A stretch of 64,000 nucleotides of DNA from Streptomyces coffeae (GTDB taxonomy: Bacteria; Actinomycetota; Actinomycetes; Streptomycetales; Streptomycetaceae), in the NCBI RefSeq assembly GCF_016741875.1, contig NZ_JAERRF010000002.1:248001-312000 (forward strand). The letters are read 5' to 3'. The notes under the pieces were generated by a model. It saw only the letters and a list, made by a program, of their open reading frames with translations. It made no database searches and had not been told where the DNA came from. Every line of letters begins with the position of its first letter. Within the stretch, counting starts at the first letter, position 1. A program made the translations under genes and the position numbers. Below, one piece after another: positions 18,267 through 26,939 of this stretch.

Positions 18267-18330
18267 GGACGCCGCGGCCACAGGACACCGCGGCCACAGG
18301 ACACCGCGGCCATAGGACACCGCGGCCATA
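18267..18330. repeat. 16-bp tandem repeat, four units
   Basis: Four copies of GGACACCGCGGCCAYA (first copy with one change) lie between the thioesterase stop and the convergent acetyltransferase. The tract is non-coding and may be a slippage product; it also offers GC-rich self-pairing that could end transcripts. Confidence 0.75.
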
Positions 18331-18449
18331 GGCCAACGCCCCCGGCCCCGGTCACGCCCGGGGCCGGGCGCCCGCGTCACGCCCGGCCCGGTGCTACCCG
18401 GCTCCCGCCCTCGCCCCGGGCGAGCGTCACCGCGGCCCCGCCGTCCGGG

Positions 18450-18995
18450 TCAGCCGCCGGGCGGGGCGGGCGCGGCGCGGCCCGGGGACACCTCTCTGCG
18501 CATACACACCCGCGGCCATCGGTCCAGACCGTGTTCGGCCTCGCTGCGGCGGATCTCCCGTAGCCCCGGGGTGAGTTCGCCCTCCGTCAGCACCCGGAAG
18601 CCGCACCGCGCCGCGTAGTACGGGGCGTTCCACACCACGTCCACGAAGGTGGTCAGGGTGAGCGCCGGTACGCCCTCGGCCGCGGCCCGCGCCGCGATGT
18701 GGTCGATCAGCGCACGTCCCACACCGCGCCCGGCGGCGTCCGGGTGGACCGAGAGCTGTTCGATGTGCACATTGCCGTCGACGGGATCGGTGATCAGATA
18801 GGCCATCGCCCGGTCGGTGTCGTCCACCGCGACCCAGGCCCGCCCCGCGCGCTGGTAGCACCCCAGCTCGGCCAGGCTCAGCGGCTCGTCGTCGGCGACC
18901 TCGTCCATGCCGACGTCCCGGAAGCACAGCCCCGCCGCACGCTCTATCTCCTGGAGGACGGGAAGGTCCTCGATGGTGCTCGTTCGAATCCGCAC
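18450..18995 (-). CDS. GNAT-family N-acetyltransferase
   Basis: This 181-residue protein shows the acetyl-CoA pyrophosphate loop in VHPDAAGRGVGRALIDH and the following GNAT strand/helix pattern (YYAARCGFRVL). The acceptor substrate is unknown. It begins at GTG 18995 behind GGAGG. The C-terminal extension after CMRREVS is short and low-complexity. No linked partner is evident. Confidence 0.88.
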   Translation of the reverse strand: MRIRTSTIEDLPVLQEIERAAGLCFRDVGMDEVADDEPLSLAELGCYQRAGRAWVAVDDTDRAMAYLITDPVDGNVHIEQLSVHPDAAGRGVGRALIDHIAARAAAEGVPALTLTTFVDVVWNAPYYAARCGFRVLTEGELTPGLREIRRSEAEHGLDRWPRVCMRREVSPGRAAPAPPGG

Positions 18996-19274
18996 ACCAC
19001 CATCATCCTCCGGCCGTTCCGCAAAGGGGTGCCCCCCACCGCCGTGGAGAGCACCCTTTGGCCGTTCCGTTGCACTACAGATGCCACCGGACCGACATCA
19101 CCCCAATGACCTCGGTATTTCCCGGTGGCACTGATCACGAAGGTAACAAGGGCCGTGTCACAGGGTGGTGTTGACGGTGTCACGTCCCCGCCACGCGGTG
19201 CCCCCCGTCCGCGTGTCGCCATGCGGTGCCCACCCGTCCGGTCCCAGGCGCCCCCGGGCCGCCGCCCACCGCCG
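18996..19274. promoter_or_regulatory. Intergenic region upstream of the acetyltransferase
   Basis: No gene was seen. The region holds a 10-base direct repeat GGCCGTTCCG at 19012-19021 and 19060-19069. Between the copies there is an imperfect inverted repeat (GCAAAGGGGTGC against GCACCCTTTG). These may be regulatory for the minus-strand acetyltransferase gene. Confidence 0.35.
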
Positions 19275-20384
19275 TCAGTCGCCCTCCGCGCCCTGCGCGA
19301 TCGCCTCCGCCACCTCACTGGCGCGGGCCGCCTCCTCCGCCGCGAAGCGCTCGGCGTCGAGGTGTTCGGCGAGTTCCTCGTCCTGGCTCATCAGCAGGTC
19401 CAGATCGCTGTCGCCCAGCTCCAGCACGCCCATGTCGACATAGGCCCGCTGAAGCCGTTCGCCCCACAGCCCGATGTCCTTCACACACGGCACGATCCGG
19501 CTGAACAGCAGCTTCCGGAACATGTGGAGATAGGGCGAGCGCTCGCTGAACTCCTCGGCCTCGGCCTTCGGGATGCCGAGATTCTCCAGCACCTCGACCC
19601 CGCGCAGCCGGTCGCGCATCAGATAGCAGCCCTCGATCACGAACTCCTCGCGCTCGCGCAGCTCCGCGTCGGTCAGCCGGCGGTAGTAGTCGCGCAGCGC
19701 CATCCGGCCGAAGGCGACATGGCGGGCCTCGTCCTGCATCACATAGGCCAGGAGCTGCCGCGGCAGCGGCTGGTCGGTGGTGTCCCGGAGGACGCCGAAC
19801 GCGGCGAGCGCCAGGCCCTCGATGAGCACCTGCATGCCCAGGTAGGCCATGTCCCAGCGGGAGTCGCGGAGGGTGTCGCCCAGCAGGGCCTGGAGGTTGT
19901 CGTTGATCGGGTAAAGCATCCCGATCTTCTCGTGGAGGAAGCGTCCGTACAGCTCGGCGTGGCGGGCCTCGTCCATGGTCTGGGTGGCGGAGTAGAACTT
20001 GGCGTCGAGGTCGGGTGCCGATTCGACGATCCGGGCGGCGCACACCATCGCGCCCTGCTCCCCGTGGAGGAACTGGCTGAACTGCCAGGCGGCGACATGG
20101 CGCCGCAGTTCCCCACGCTCCTTCTCGGACATCCGGTCCCAGTACCGGGTGCCGTACAGGGCGAGGGCCTCGTCGGGGGTGCCCAGCGGGTCGTCAGGGT
20201 TCACCTCCAGGTCCCAGTCGATCCGCTTGGTGGCGTCCCACTGCTTGTCCTTGCCCTTCTGGTAGAGGGCGAGGAGCCGGGCACGATGGTCGTCGTACTC
20301 CCAGCTGAAGCGCGCGGAACCGGTGGCCGGCACCTGCCACGTCGGGTTCCCGGGATCCATCGCGTAGCGCTCATGCGTCGACAC
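19275..20384 (-). CDS. Ferritin-like diiron protein
   Basis: This 369-residue all-helical protein has two ExxH diiron motifs in MDEARH (about residue 138) and QDEARH (about residue 218), as in ferritin-like carboxylate-bridged diiron oxygenases and ribonucleotide-reductase R2-like oxidases. The reaction is unknown. The GTG at 20384 was chosen because GAAGGAGG sits five bases upstream; a GTG at 20399 is also possible. It is divergent from a second diiron protein of the AurF type, with a TetR-type palindrome between them, so both are probably co-regulated. Confidence 0.85.
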   Translation of the reverse strand: MSTHERYAMDPGNPTWQVPATGSARFSWEYDDHRARLLALYQKGKDKQWDATKRIDWDLEVNPDDPLGTPDEALALYGTRYWDRMSEKERGELRRHVAAWQFSQFLHGEQGAMVCAARIVESAPDLDAKFYSATQTMDEARHAELYGRFLHEKIGMLYPINDNLQALLGDTLRDSRWDMAYLGMQVLIEGLALAAFGVLRDTTDQPLPRQLLAYVMQDEARHVAFGRMALRDYYRRLTDAELREREEFVIEGCYLMRDRLRGVEVLENLGIPKAEAEEFSERSPYLHMFRKLLFSRIVPCVKDIGLWGERLQRAYVDMGVLELGDSDLDLLMSQDEELAEHLDAERFAAEEAARASEVAEAIAQGAEGD

Positions 20385-20445
20385 CGACGCCTCCTTCACC
20401 TCGCTCCCCCGTGAACGGATGCTTTTTCGGCAGGCTCACACGCGC

Positions 20446-20461
20446 TTGACCGAACGGTCAA
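20446..20461. promoter_or_regulatory. TetR-type palindromic operator between the diiron genes
   Basis: TTGACCG (20446-20452) and CGGTCAA (20455-20461) form a perfect 7-2-7 palindrome between two divergent diiron enzyme genes. A TetR gene follows the right-hand enzyme. Size and symmetry fit a TetR-family site. Confidence 0.7.
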
Positions 20462-20576
20462 CAACACCTCCGCAAGGGATTGACGCGCTTGCTGACACGC
20501 AGTCTCATAAGAGGAGTTCGCCGGTCAGGAGATGACACGGCGCCGTGTCCGAGCCATCAGCGAGGTGCCCTCAGCG

Positions 20577-21506
20577 ATGACGACCACGACCGAACCGCCC
20601 GCGCTCCGGGACGCGCTCGGGCTCATCAAGGATCGGGAGCGGGTGGCGCAGCGGCTGCTCGAGTCCTCCGCCAAGCACTCCTTCGACCCCGACCAGGAGC
20701 TCGACTGGGACGCCCCGTTCGAGCCGGACAAGTGGTACTGGCCGCCGGAGCTGGTGTCCCTGTACGACACCCCGATGTGGCGGCGGATGTCGGAGGAGCA
20801 GCGCGTTCTGCTGTCCAAGCACGAGGGGGCCGCGCTGCTGTCGCTGGGCATATGGTTCGAGGTCATCCTGATGCAGCTGCTCACCCGGCATATCTACGAC
20901 AAGCCCGCCACCAGCGCCCATGTGCGCTACGCGCTCACCGAAATCGCGGACGAGTGCCGCCACTCGATGATGTTCGCGCGGCTGATCAACAAGGGTGGTG
21001 TCGGGGACTATCCGGTGTCCCGGTTGCACCACAATCTGGCCCGGTTCTTCAAGACGGTCTCCACCACACCCGGTTCCTTCACCGCCACGCTGCTCGGCGA
21101 GGAAGTGCTCGACTGGATGCAGCGGCTGACCTTCCCCGATGACCGGGTGCAGACACTGGTCCGCGGGGTGACCCGGATCCATGTGGTGGAGGAAGCCCGC
21201 CATGTGCGGTACGCACGCGAGGAGCTGCGCCGCCAGATGGTGACCGCTCCGCGCTGGGAGCAGGAGCTGACCCGGCTCAGCGCGGGCGAGTTCGCGCGGG
21301 TCTTCGCGCGGGCGTTCATCAACCCCCGGGTGTACACGGACGTGGGCCTGGACCGGCGGGAGGCGGTGGCCCAGGTGCGGGCGAGCGGCCATCGGCGCGA
21401 GGTGATGCAGACCGGCGCCAAGCGGCTGACCGATTTCCTCGATGACATCGGGGTGCTGCGCGGAGCGGGCCGCCGGATGTGGCGGAGCTCGGGGCTGCTG
21501 GCGTAA
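20577..21506 (+). CDS. AurF-like diiron oxygenase
   Basis: This 309-residue helical protein shows the diiron ligand pairs DECRH (about residue 124) and EEARH (about residue 204), as in the AurF/CmlI family of nonheme diiron N-oxygenases, which oxidise aryl amines to nitro compounds. Substrate specificity cannot be predicted. The ATG at 20577 has GAGGTG at nine bases; the open frame starts at 20532 but with poor spacing. It lies upstream of the TetR gene on the same strand and divergent from the other ferritin-like gene. Confidence 0.83.
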   Translation: MTTTTEPPALRDALGLIKDRERVAQRLLESSAKHSFDPDQELDWDAPFEPDKWYWPPELVSLYDTPMWRRMSEEQRVLLSKHEGAALLSLGIWFEVILMQLLTRHIYDKPATSAHVRYALTEIADECRHSMMFARLINKGGVGDYPVSRLHHNLARFFKTVSTTPGSFTATLLGEEVLDWMQRLTFPDDRVQTLVRGVTRIHVVEEARHVRYAREELRRQMVTAPRWEQELTRLSAGEFARVFARAFINPRVYTDVGLDRREAVAQVRASGHRREVMQTGAKRLTDFLDDIGVLRGAGRRMWRSSGLLA

Positions 21507-21566
21507 TCCAGCGTGCCCGCACCCCGCACCCTCGCGTCCCGGACCGGGGCGGTTACGCTGCCAGAC

Positions 21567-22352
21567 ATGACGACAGGCAGCGGCACCGCCCCGGCGCGCC
21601 CGGAGGCAGCACCCCCGGCAGCGGACCGTCCGGCCGTCGCACGCCGCGGGACCTACCGCAGGCTCAGCGTCGAGGCGCGGCGGGCCGAACTCATCGCCGC
21701 CGCCCTGGATCTCTTCGCCCGTCGCGCGCCCGAGGATGTGTCGCTGGACGATGTCGCATCGGCCGCGGGCGCCTCCCGCCCGCTGGTCTACCGCTACTTC
21801 CCGGGCGGCAAGCAGCAGTTGTACGAGGCGGTGCTGCGCAACGCGGCCGATGAGCTGGAGCGGTGCTTCGAAGAGCCGCAGAGTGGTCCGCTCAGCGCCC
21901 GGCTGCGCCATGTGCTGGACCGCTATCTCGCCTTTGTCGACGAGCACGACACGGGGTTCAGCGCACTGCTGCAGAGCGGCAGCGTGGCCGAGACCTCGCA
22001 GACCAACGCCATCGTCGACGAGGTACGGCGGGCGGGGGCCGAGCAGATCCTGCTGCATCTGGCGGTCGAGGAGCCCAGCCCACGGCTGCGGATGATGGTG
22101 CGCACCTGGATCACGGCGGTCGAGGCGGCCTCGCTGGTCTGGCTGGACGAGCATAAGCAGCTGCCGACGGAGGAGCTGCGCGACTGGCTGGTGGACCACT
22201 TCGTGTCCATGCTGTGCGCGACCGCCGCCTGCGATCCGCAGACGGCGGCGGTGACACGGGCCGCGCTCGCGCTGGAGCCCGCGCAGGGACCGGTCGGCGT
22301 ACTGGTGCGCCGGATGCTGCCCGTGGTGGGTGAGGCGGCGCATCTGCTGTGA
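21567..22352 (+). CDS. TetR-family regulator next to the diiron enzymes
   Basis: This 261-residue protein has an N-terminal helix-turn-helix (residues about 40-85, with [21 protein letters not shown]) and a ligand-binding helical domain. The ATG at 21567 lacks a ribosome site, but TACGCT lies seven bases upstream, suggesting a leaderless transcript. It follows the AurF-like gene and probably binds the TTGACCG palindrome between the two diiron genes. Confidence 0.87.
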   Translation: MTTGSGTAPARPEAAPPAADRPAVARRGTYRRLSVEARRAELIAAALDLFARRAPEDVSLDDVASAAGASRPLVYRYFPGGKQQLYEAVLRNAADELERCFEEPQSGPLSARLRHVLDRYLAFVDEHDTGFSALLQSGSVAETSQTNAIVDEVRRAGAEQILLHLAVEEPSPRLRMMVRTWITAVEAASLVWLDEHKQLPTEELRDWLVDHFVSMLCATAACDPQTAAVTRAALALEPAQGPVGVLVRRMLPVVGEAAHLL

Positions 22353-22374
22353 GCGCCGCTGTGAGACTGGTCCG

Positions 22375-22641
22375 GTGAGAAGCGAGGAGACGCCCTTCGT
22401 GGGCGGGCCGCTGGACGGCCGGGTGCTGAAGGTGATGGTCGGCGCCACCGGACAGCCGCCGAAGACCTACGAGGTCCCGGTGGAGGACGAGGCGGGCGGA
22501 CCGCCGACGGTGCATGTCTACCGCCGGGTTCCGGCGGGAGTGTCCAAGCGGCTGGGTGTGATCCGGGGCTGGCGGTACGAGTACGACCCGGAGGGCAAGG
22601 CACGCGGCGGGCTGAAGTGGCCGTGGTCCAAGCCGGGCTGA
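22375..22641 (+). CDS. Small conserved hypothetical protein
   Basis: This 88-residue basic protein begins at GTG 22375 with [17 protein letters not shown] and contains a YEVPV strand and a VYRRVPAGV strand, ending in a Lys/Trp-rich tail. No domain is recognised. It lies 22 bases after the TetR gene and may be translated from the same transcript. Confidence 0.65.
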   Translation: MRSEETPFVGGPLDGRVLKVMVGATGQPPKTYEVPVEDEAGGPPTVHVYRRVPAGVSKRLGVIRGWRYEYDPEGKARGGLKWPWSKPG

Positions 22642-22877
22642 CACCCCGACCTGACGCTCCTGCGAAAGTGTTCCCGATGCGCCAGTGGAAACCGCGGCGG
22701 TGAAACGGGGTCCGTGGGTGTCCACCGGGCCAGGGCCGTTCGGCGGTGACCGGACCACCGGACGGGTGACCGTGTTGACCCGACCCGCCCACAATTGTCC
22801 TGAAGATACGACCAACATGCCACGATCCTGCTGATCTGGAAGTCGAAAGACGGTTTTCAGAAGCCGGAGGTGAGCAC

Positions 22878-24101
22878 GTGTCAGGACGAATCGTGGGCTC
22901 GGTCTGCGCGGCGGCGATCACCGCAGCCGCCGCACTGGTGCCGCCCGTCGCGGGAGCCACGGCGCAGGCCGCCCCGACCCGACCCGCCGACGGGTCCGTC
23001 GCCGAGCTGCTGACGCAGCTCAGGACGATGTATCAGAAGGCCGAGGAGGCGACCGAGGCGTACAACGCGACCGAGGAGAAGCTGCGCAAGCAGCGGGCGA
23101 AGACCAAGAAACTGAACGCCGACCTCGCCCGCACCCGCACCCGGCTCGCCGACAGCAAGGCCGAGGCGGGTCGGCTGGCCCGTGAGCAGTACCAGGGCCA
23201 CAGCCGGCTCTCCTCCTACGGCTTTCTGCTCACCCTGCTCAGCGCCCACCCGGACGACGCCGCCGACCAGGGCCGCGAGCTCACCCGGGCCGCGGGCCGT
23301 GAAGCCACCCTGGTCGAACGCCTGTCCAAGAGTGAGCGGAAGGCCGATGACCTCGCCACCCGCGCCCGTACCGCCCTGGACAAGCAGATGTCCCTGGCGT
23401 CGAAGCGGAAGAAGCAGCGCGACAAGGTGAAGAAGCGGCTCACCAGCATCGAGAAGAAGCTGGCGTCGCTGACCGCCCGCCAGATCGCCGAGGTGGCCGA
23501 GCGCGAGCGCCGGGAGACCGACGAGGCCCAGCGCAAGCTGGTCTCCTCCGGTGCCCTCGGCACCGGAGGCAACAACCCCGCGGGCGCCGCCGGACCGTCC
23601 GCCCCCGGTCGGACCACCCCGGACCCGAACAGCACGGGCCAGAACAGCACGGGCCAGGGGGGCTCGGCGGCAGGCGGTGGCGGCACCACCCAGAAACCAC
23701 CGTCCTCCGGAGGGTCCCCCACGACATCCGCCACCGCCGGGCAGCGGGCCCTGAACTACGCGCTCGACCAGATCGGCAAACCGTATGTATGGGGCGCGGA
23801 GGGGCCCAGCTCCTTCGACTGTTCGGGGCTGACCTCCCAGGCGTGGGCTCATGCGGGGCGGACCATTCCGCGCACCAGCCAGGAGCAGTGGCGGCAGCTC
23901 CCCCGGGTCTCCCTCCAGCGGTTGCGCCCCGGCGATCTGGTGATCTACAACAAGGGCGCCAGCCATGTGGCGATCTACGCGGGCAACGGCCAGGTGGTGC
24001 AGGCGCCGCGGCCCGGCCAGGTGGTGAAGCTCTCCGCGCTCGCCACCAATCCGGTGCAGGGCGCGGTACGCCCGGGGCCGCTCAAGCGGACGAAGCGCTG
24101 A
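22878..24101 (+). CDS. Secreted NlpC/P60 peptidoglycan hydrolase with coiled-coil
   Basis: This 407-residue protein has a signal peptide (residues 1-35, cut near AQAAP) and a long coiled-coil (about 45-215) rich in K, E and R as in RipA/CwlO-type hydrolases. A Gly/Pro/Ser linker leads to a C-terminal NlpC/P60 domain with the catalytic Cys in DCSG (about 313) and His in SHVAIYAG (about 362). It probably cleaves the stem peptide of the cell wall. The GTG start has GGAGGTGAG upstream. Its last 20 bases overlap the end of the opposite flavoprotein gene. The 236-base leader holds no recognised riboswitch. Confidence 0.9.
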   Translation: MSGRIVGSVCAAAITAAAALVPPVAGATAQAAPTRPADGSVAELLTQLRTMYQKAEEATEAYNATEEKLRKQRAKTKKLNADLARTRTRLADSKAEAGRLAREQYQGHSRLSSYGFLLTLLSAHPDDAADQGRELTRAAGREATLVERLSKSERKADDLATRARTALDKQMSLASKRKKQRDKVKKRLTSIEKKLASLTARQIAEVAERERRETDEAQRKLVSSGALGTGGNNPAGAAGPSAPGRTTPDPNSTGQNSTGQGGSAAGGGGTTQKPPSSGGSPTTSATAGQRALNYALDQIGKPYVWGAEGPSSFDCSGLTSQAWAHAGRTIPRTSQEQWRQLPRVSLQRLRPGDLVIYNKGASHVAIYAGNGQVVQAPRPGQVVKLSALATNPVQGAVRPGPLKRTKR

Positions 24102-25335
24102 GCTCGTCCAGATAGGCCGCGGTCCGCTCCGGCTCGTAGAAGAAGTGCTCGAAGTCGGCGGGGTCGTCAAAGCCGTTGGCGATCCGCCGGGCGGCCTCGG
24201 GCAGCTCACCCGCCGCCCCGAGCAGCCGCACGATGTGCTCCGGCGGCGGGGCCAGCATCGCGTTGGTCCACTTGGTGACATGGCGCGCGGTCGCCCAGTA
24301 GCGGTCGAAGGTCCGGCGCATCCAGTCGGCGTCGAACGGCCGGTCGCCGTGCTCGACGATGCTCTCCAGATAGCCGGCGGCGCACTTGGCGGCCGAGTTC
24401 GCGCCCTGGCCGGTGATGGGGTCGTTGGTGACCACCACATCGGCGACACCGAGCACCCGTCCGCCGCCGGGCAGCTCCCCGACCGGGTGGCGCACCGTCG
24501 GGGTGTACCGCCCGGCCAGGGTGGCGCCCGCGTCCGCCAGCTCGACCTTGGTGGCCCGCGCGTACTCCCAGGGAGTGAACCGCTCCATCAGCTCCAGGGT
24601 CCGGGCCAGGTGCTCGGAGGGATCGGTGATGCCCTGGAAGGCGTCGACGGGACCGCCCGGGACGCCTTCCCAGAAGAGGATGTCGGCGCGGCCGGAGCTG
24701 GTGAGGGTGGGCATGACGAACAGCTCGCCGACGCCCGGCACCAGATTGCAGCGCACCGCATCCAGCTCCGGGTGTTCCGGGCGGGGCCCAAGGCCGTGCA
24801 CATAGGCGACGGCGAGTGCGCGCTGCGGCGCGTCGTACGGGGAGCGGGCGGCGTCCCGGCCGAAGAGCGAGACCAGTTCACCCTTGCCGGCGGCCACCAG
24901 CACCAGGTCGTAGGTGTTCGCGAAAACATCGAGGTCGGAGACGGAGGCGCCGTGGATGACCACCTGGCCGCCGCGCCGCTCGAACAGCTCCAGCCAGCCC
25001 GCCATCTTCAGCCGCTGGTCGACGGACTGGGCAGGGCCGTCCAGCCGTCCGAGCCAGTCCACGGCGCGGGCGTGGCCCGCGGCGGTCGGCGGTCCGGCGA
25101 TGGACACGCCCAGGCCCTCGATCCGCGGGGCCTGTTCCTCCCAGAAGTTCAGCCGCAGATCGCGCTCGTGCTGGAGCGCGGTGTGGAACATGACTTGGGT
25201 GGACATCACGCGTCCGGCGCGGATCTCATCGGCCGTCCGGTTGGACATCAGCGTGATCTCGTACCCCTGGGACTGGAGGCCGAGGGCCAGTTGGAGCCCG
25301 GACTGCCCGGCTCCGACGATGAGTATCTTGCGCAT
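24082..25335 (-). CDS. Styrene/indole monooxygenase-like FAD protein (StyA type)
   Basis: This 417-residue flavoprotein has GAGQSGLQLALGLQ at the N-terminus (FAD-binding GxGxxG, residues 8-13) and the StyA-like order MSTQVMFHTALQHERDL. StyA enzymes epoxidise styrene or indole with a separate flavin reductase; none is in the window. It lies 77 bases after the cvnD-type gene on the same strand and so may form the fifth gene of the conservon, in the position often taken by P450 genes. Its physiological substrate is unknown. Confidence 0.83.
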   Translation of the reverse strand: MRKILIVGAGQSGLQLALGLQSQGYEITLMSNRTADEIRAGRVMSTQVMFHTALQHERDLRLNFWEEQAPRIEGLGVSIAGPPTAAGHARAVDWLGRLDGPAQSVDQRLKMAGWLELFERRGGQVVIHGASVSDLDVFANTYDLVLVAAGKGELVSLFGRDAARSPYDAPQRALAVAYVHGLGPRPEHPELDAVRCNLVPGVGELFVMPTLTSSGRADILFWEGVPGGPVDAFQGITDPSEHLARTLELMERFTPWEYARATKVELADAGATLAGRYTPTVRHPVGELPGGGRVLGVADVVVTNDPITGQGANSAAKCAAGYLESIVEHGDRPFDADWMRRTFDRYWATARHVTKWTNAMLAPPPEHIVRLLGAAGELPEAARRIANGFDDPADFEHFFYEPERTAAYLDELSASSA

Positions 25336-25412
25336 GACTGTCGACGCTCCCTCGAGCTCGGATCAAAAAGAGGAACGGAAGACTCCATTCCGCGAGCGGA
25401 GCCGAGGTTACG

Positions 25413-26090
25413 TCACTCAGGCGCGAGGTCAACTGCGTGCCGTACCAACGCCAGCAGCGCGTCCACCACCGTGATCCGCCGACGGGCGTCCATGTGCACC
25501 ACGGGAACCCCGTCGGCCACGGAGAGCGCGTTCCGCATGTCCTCGGGCCGGTAGAGCGGTGCGCCCTCGAAGTGATTGACCGCCACCACATAGGGCAGTC
25601 CGAGGCTCTCGAAGTAGTCCAGCGCCGGGAAACTGTCTTCCAGCCGCCGGGTGTCGGCCATCACCACCGCGCCGATCGCCCCGCGCATCAGGTCGTCCCA
25701 CATGAACCAGAAGCGGTGCTGGCCGGGGGTGCCGAAGAGATACAGCACCAGGTCGTTCTCGAGCGTGATCCGCCCGAAGTCCATCGCCACCGTGGTGGTC
25801 AGCTTGTCCGGGGTCGCGGTGAGGTCGTCGATGTCCTCACTGGCCCGGGTCATCAGCGCCTCGGTCTGGAGCGGGGTGATCTCCGAGACCGCGCCGACGA
25901 AGGTGGTCTTCCCCACTCCGAAACCGCCCGCTATCACCACCTTGATCGCGATCGGTGCCCGCGAACGGTCCGTCTGCCAGCTCTGGAGCACCTCTTCGGC
26001 GCCGGGTATCCCGGCACCGGGTATGCCGGACACCCGCGGCGGCGGTACCACCGTGGTGGTCGGAATCGTGTCAGAGCCTGCGGAGTCCAC
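25413..26090 (-). CDS. Conservon small GTPase (CvnD-like)
   Basis: This 225-residue P-loop GTPase of the MglA/conservon type has Walker A GGFGVGKTT (residues 55-63) and a switch-like FGTPGQHRF where Ras proteins carry DTAGQ. In conservons it is the switch that works with the CvnA-B-C proteins at the membrane. Its start overlaps the end of the DUF742 gene by 20 bases. Confidence 0.92.
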   Translation of the reverse strand: MDSAGSDTIPTTTVVPPPRVSGIPGAGIPGAEEVLQSWQTDRSRAPIAIKVVIAGGFGVGKTTFVGAVSEITPLQTEALMTRASEDIDDLTATPDKLTTTVAMDFGRITLENDLVLYLFGTPGQHRFWFMWDDLMRGAIGAVVMADTRRLEDSFPALDYFESLGLPYVVAVNHFEGAPLYRPEDMRNALSVADGVPVVHMDARRRITVVDALLALVRHAVDLAPE

Positions 26091-26451
26091 TGAGCACCCT
26101 TTCGAGCAATGCGCGATCCGGCTGTCCCGGGCCTCTCCCGGTGCCGTAGACGCGGATCTTTCCCTGGTCGGCTAAGTCGCTGAGCAGGACACGCACCACC
26201 CCGAGGGGGATCTTGAGCATCGCGGACACCTCCGCGACCGAGCGCATCCGGCGGCACAGTTCGATGATCGCCCGGATCTCCGGCAGCATCCGGGCGCCCG
26301 GCCCTCCGGGGGCCGGGTCGAACCGTCCGTCCGGTGGCTCCAGCGAGGCCACGAAGGTCTCCACCAGCAGCACATGGCCCGAGCGGGTCCGGCCGCCGGT
26401 GAGCGAGTACGGACGGACACGACCGGGTTGACGGCCGGACCCGGCCGTCAC
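26071..26451 (-). CDS. Conservon DUF742 protein (CvnC-like)
   Basis: This 126-residue protein has the DUF742 pattern RPYSLTGGRTRSGHVLLVETFV and an H-T-H-like part (SVAEVSAMLKIPLGVVRVLL). Its start overlaps the preceding roadblock gene by 4 bases, so translation is probably coupled. It may link the GTPase to the kinase-like protein. Confidence 0.9.
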   Translation of the reverse strand: MTAGSGRQPGRVRPYSLTGGRTRSGHVLLVETFVASLEPPDGRFDPAPGGPGARMLPEIRAIIELCRRMRSVAEVSAMLKIPLGVVRVLLSDLADQGKIRVYGTGRGPGQPDRALLERVLSGLRRL

Positions 26452-26939
26452 TGAGCCGACTCCAGGGACCTGCGTAGTTCACTGCGGAGTTCGGGGGTGA
26501 GCACATGTCCGGCCCGGCCGACGAACAGGGCCATGTGATAGGCGACGACGGTCATGTCGCAGTCGGGGGTGGCATGCACGCCCAGCAGCGAACCGTCGCT
26601 GATCGTCATGACGAACAGGCTGCCCTCGTCCATCGCCACCATCGTCTGCTTGACGCCCCCGCCGTCCATCAGCTTTGCCGCGCCGAGGGTGAGGCTGCCG
26701 AGACCCGAGACGATCGTGGCGAGATCGGCGCTGGAACCCTTGGGCCCGTCCTGTGTCGTGGGGTCGACGGAGCCCGCGGCGGCGATGTGCCGCGTGTCGG
26801 AGGAGAGCAGCAGCAGTCCGTCCGAGGAGACCACCGCGACCGATCGGACGCCCGGCACCTCCTCGACGAGATTCGCCAGCAACCAGTGCAGATTTCGGGC
26901 CTCGGAACTCAACCCATAGGTACTGCTGGGCGCATTCAC
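26448..26939 (-). CDS. Conservon roadblock/LC7 protein (CvnB-like)
   Basis: This 163-residue protein has the roadblock fold (LHWLLANLVEEVPGVRSVAVVSSDGLL). In MglB and its conservon relatives this domain regulates the partner GTPase. The start overlaps the kinase gene end by 4 bases. It has a typical length for the family. Confidence 0.92.
   Translation of the reverse strand: MNAPSSTYGLSSEARNLHWLLANLVEEVPGVRSVAVVSSDGLLLLSSDTRHIAAAGSVDPTTQDGPKGSSADLATIVSGLGSLTLGAAKLMDGGGVKQTMVAMDEGSLFVMTISDGSLLGVHATPDCDMTVVAYHMALFVGRAGHVLTPELRSELRRSLESAQ

Noticed and set aside
22642..22877. Possible c-di-AMP riboswitch before the NlpC/P60 hydrolase
   Set aside because: Such riboswitches often precede cell-wall hydrolases in Streptomyces, but I could not find the conserved ydaO core segments here.
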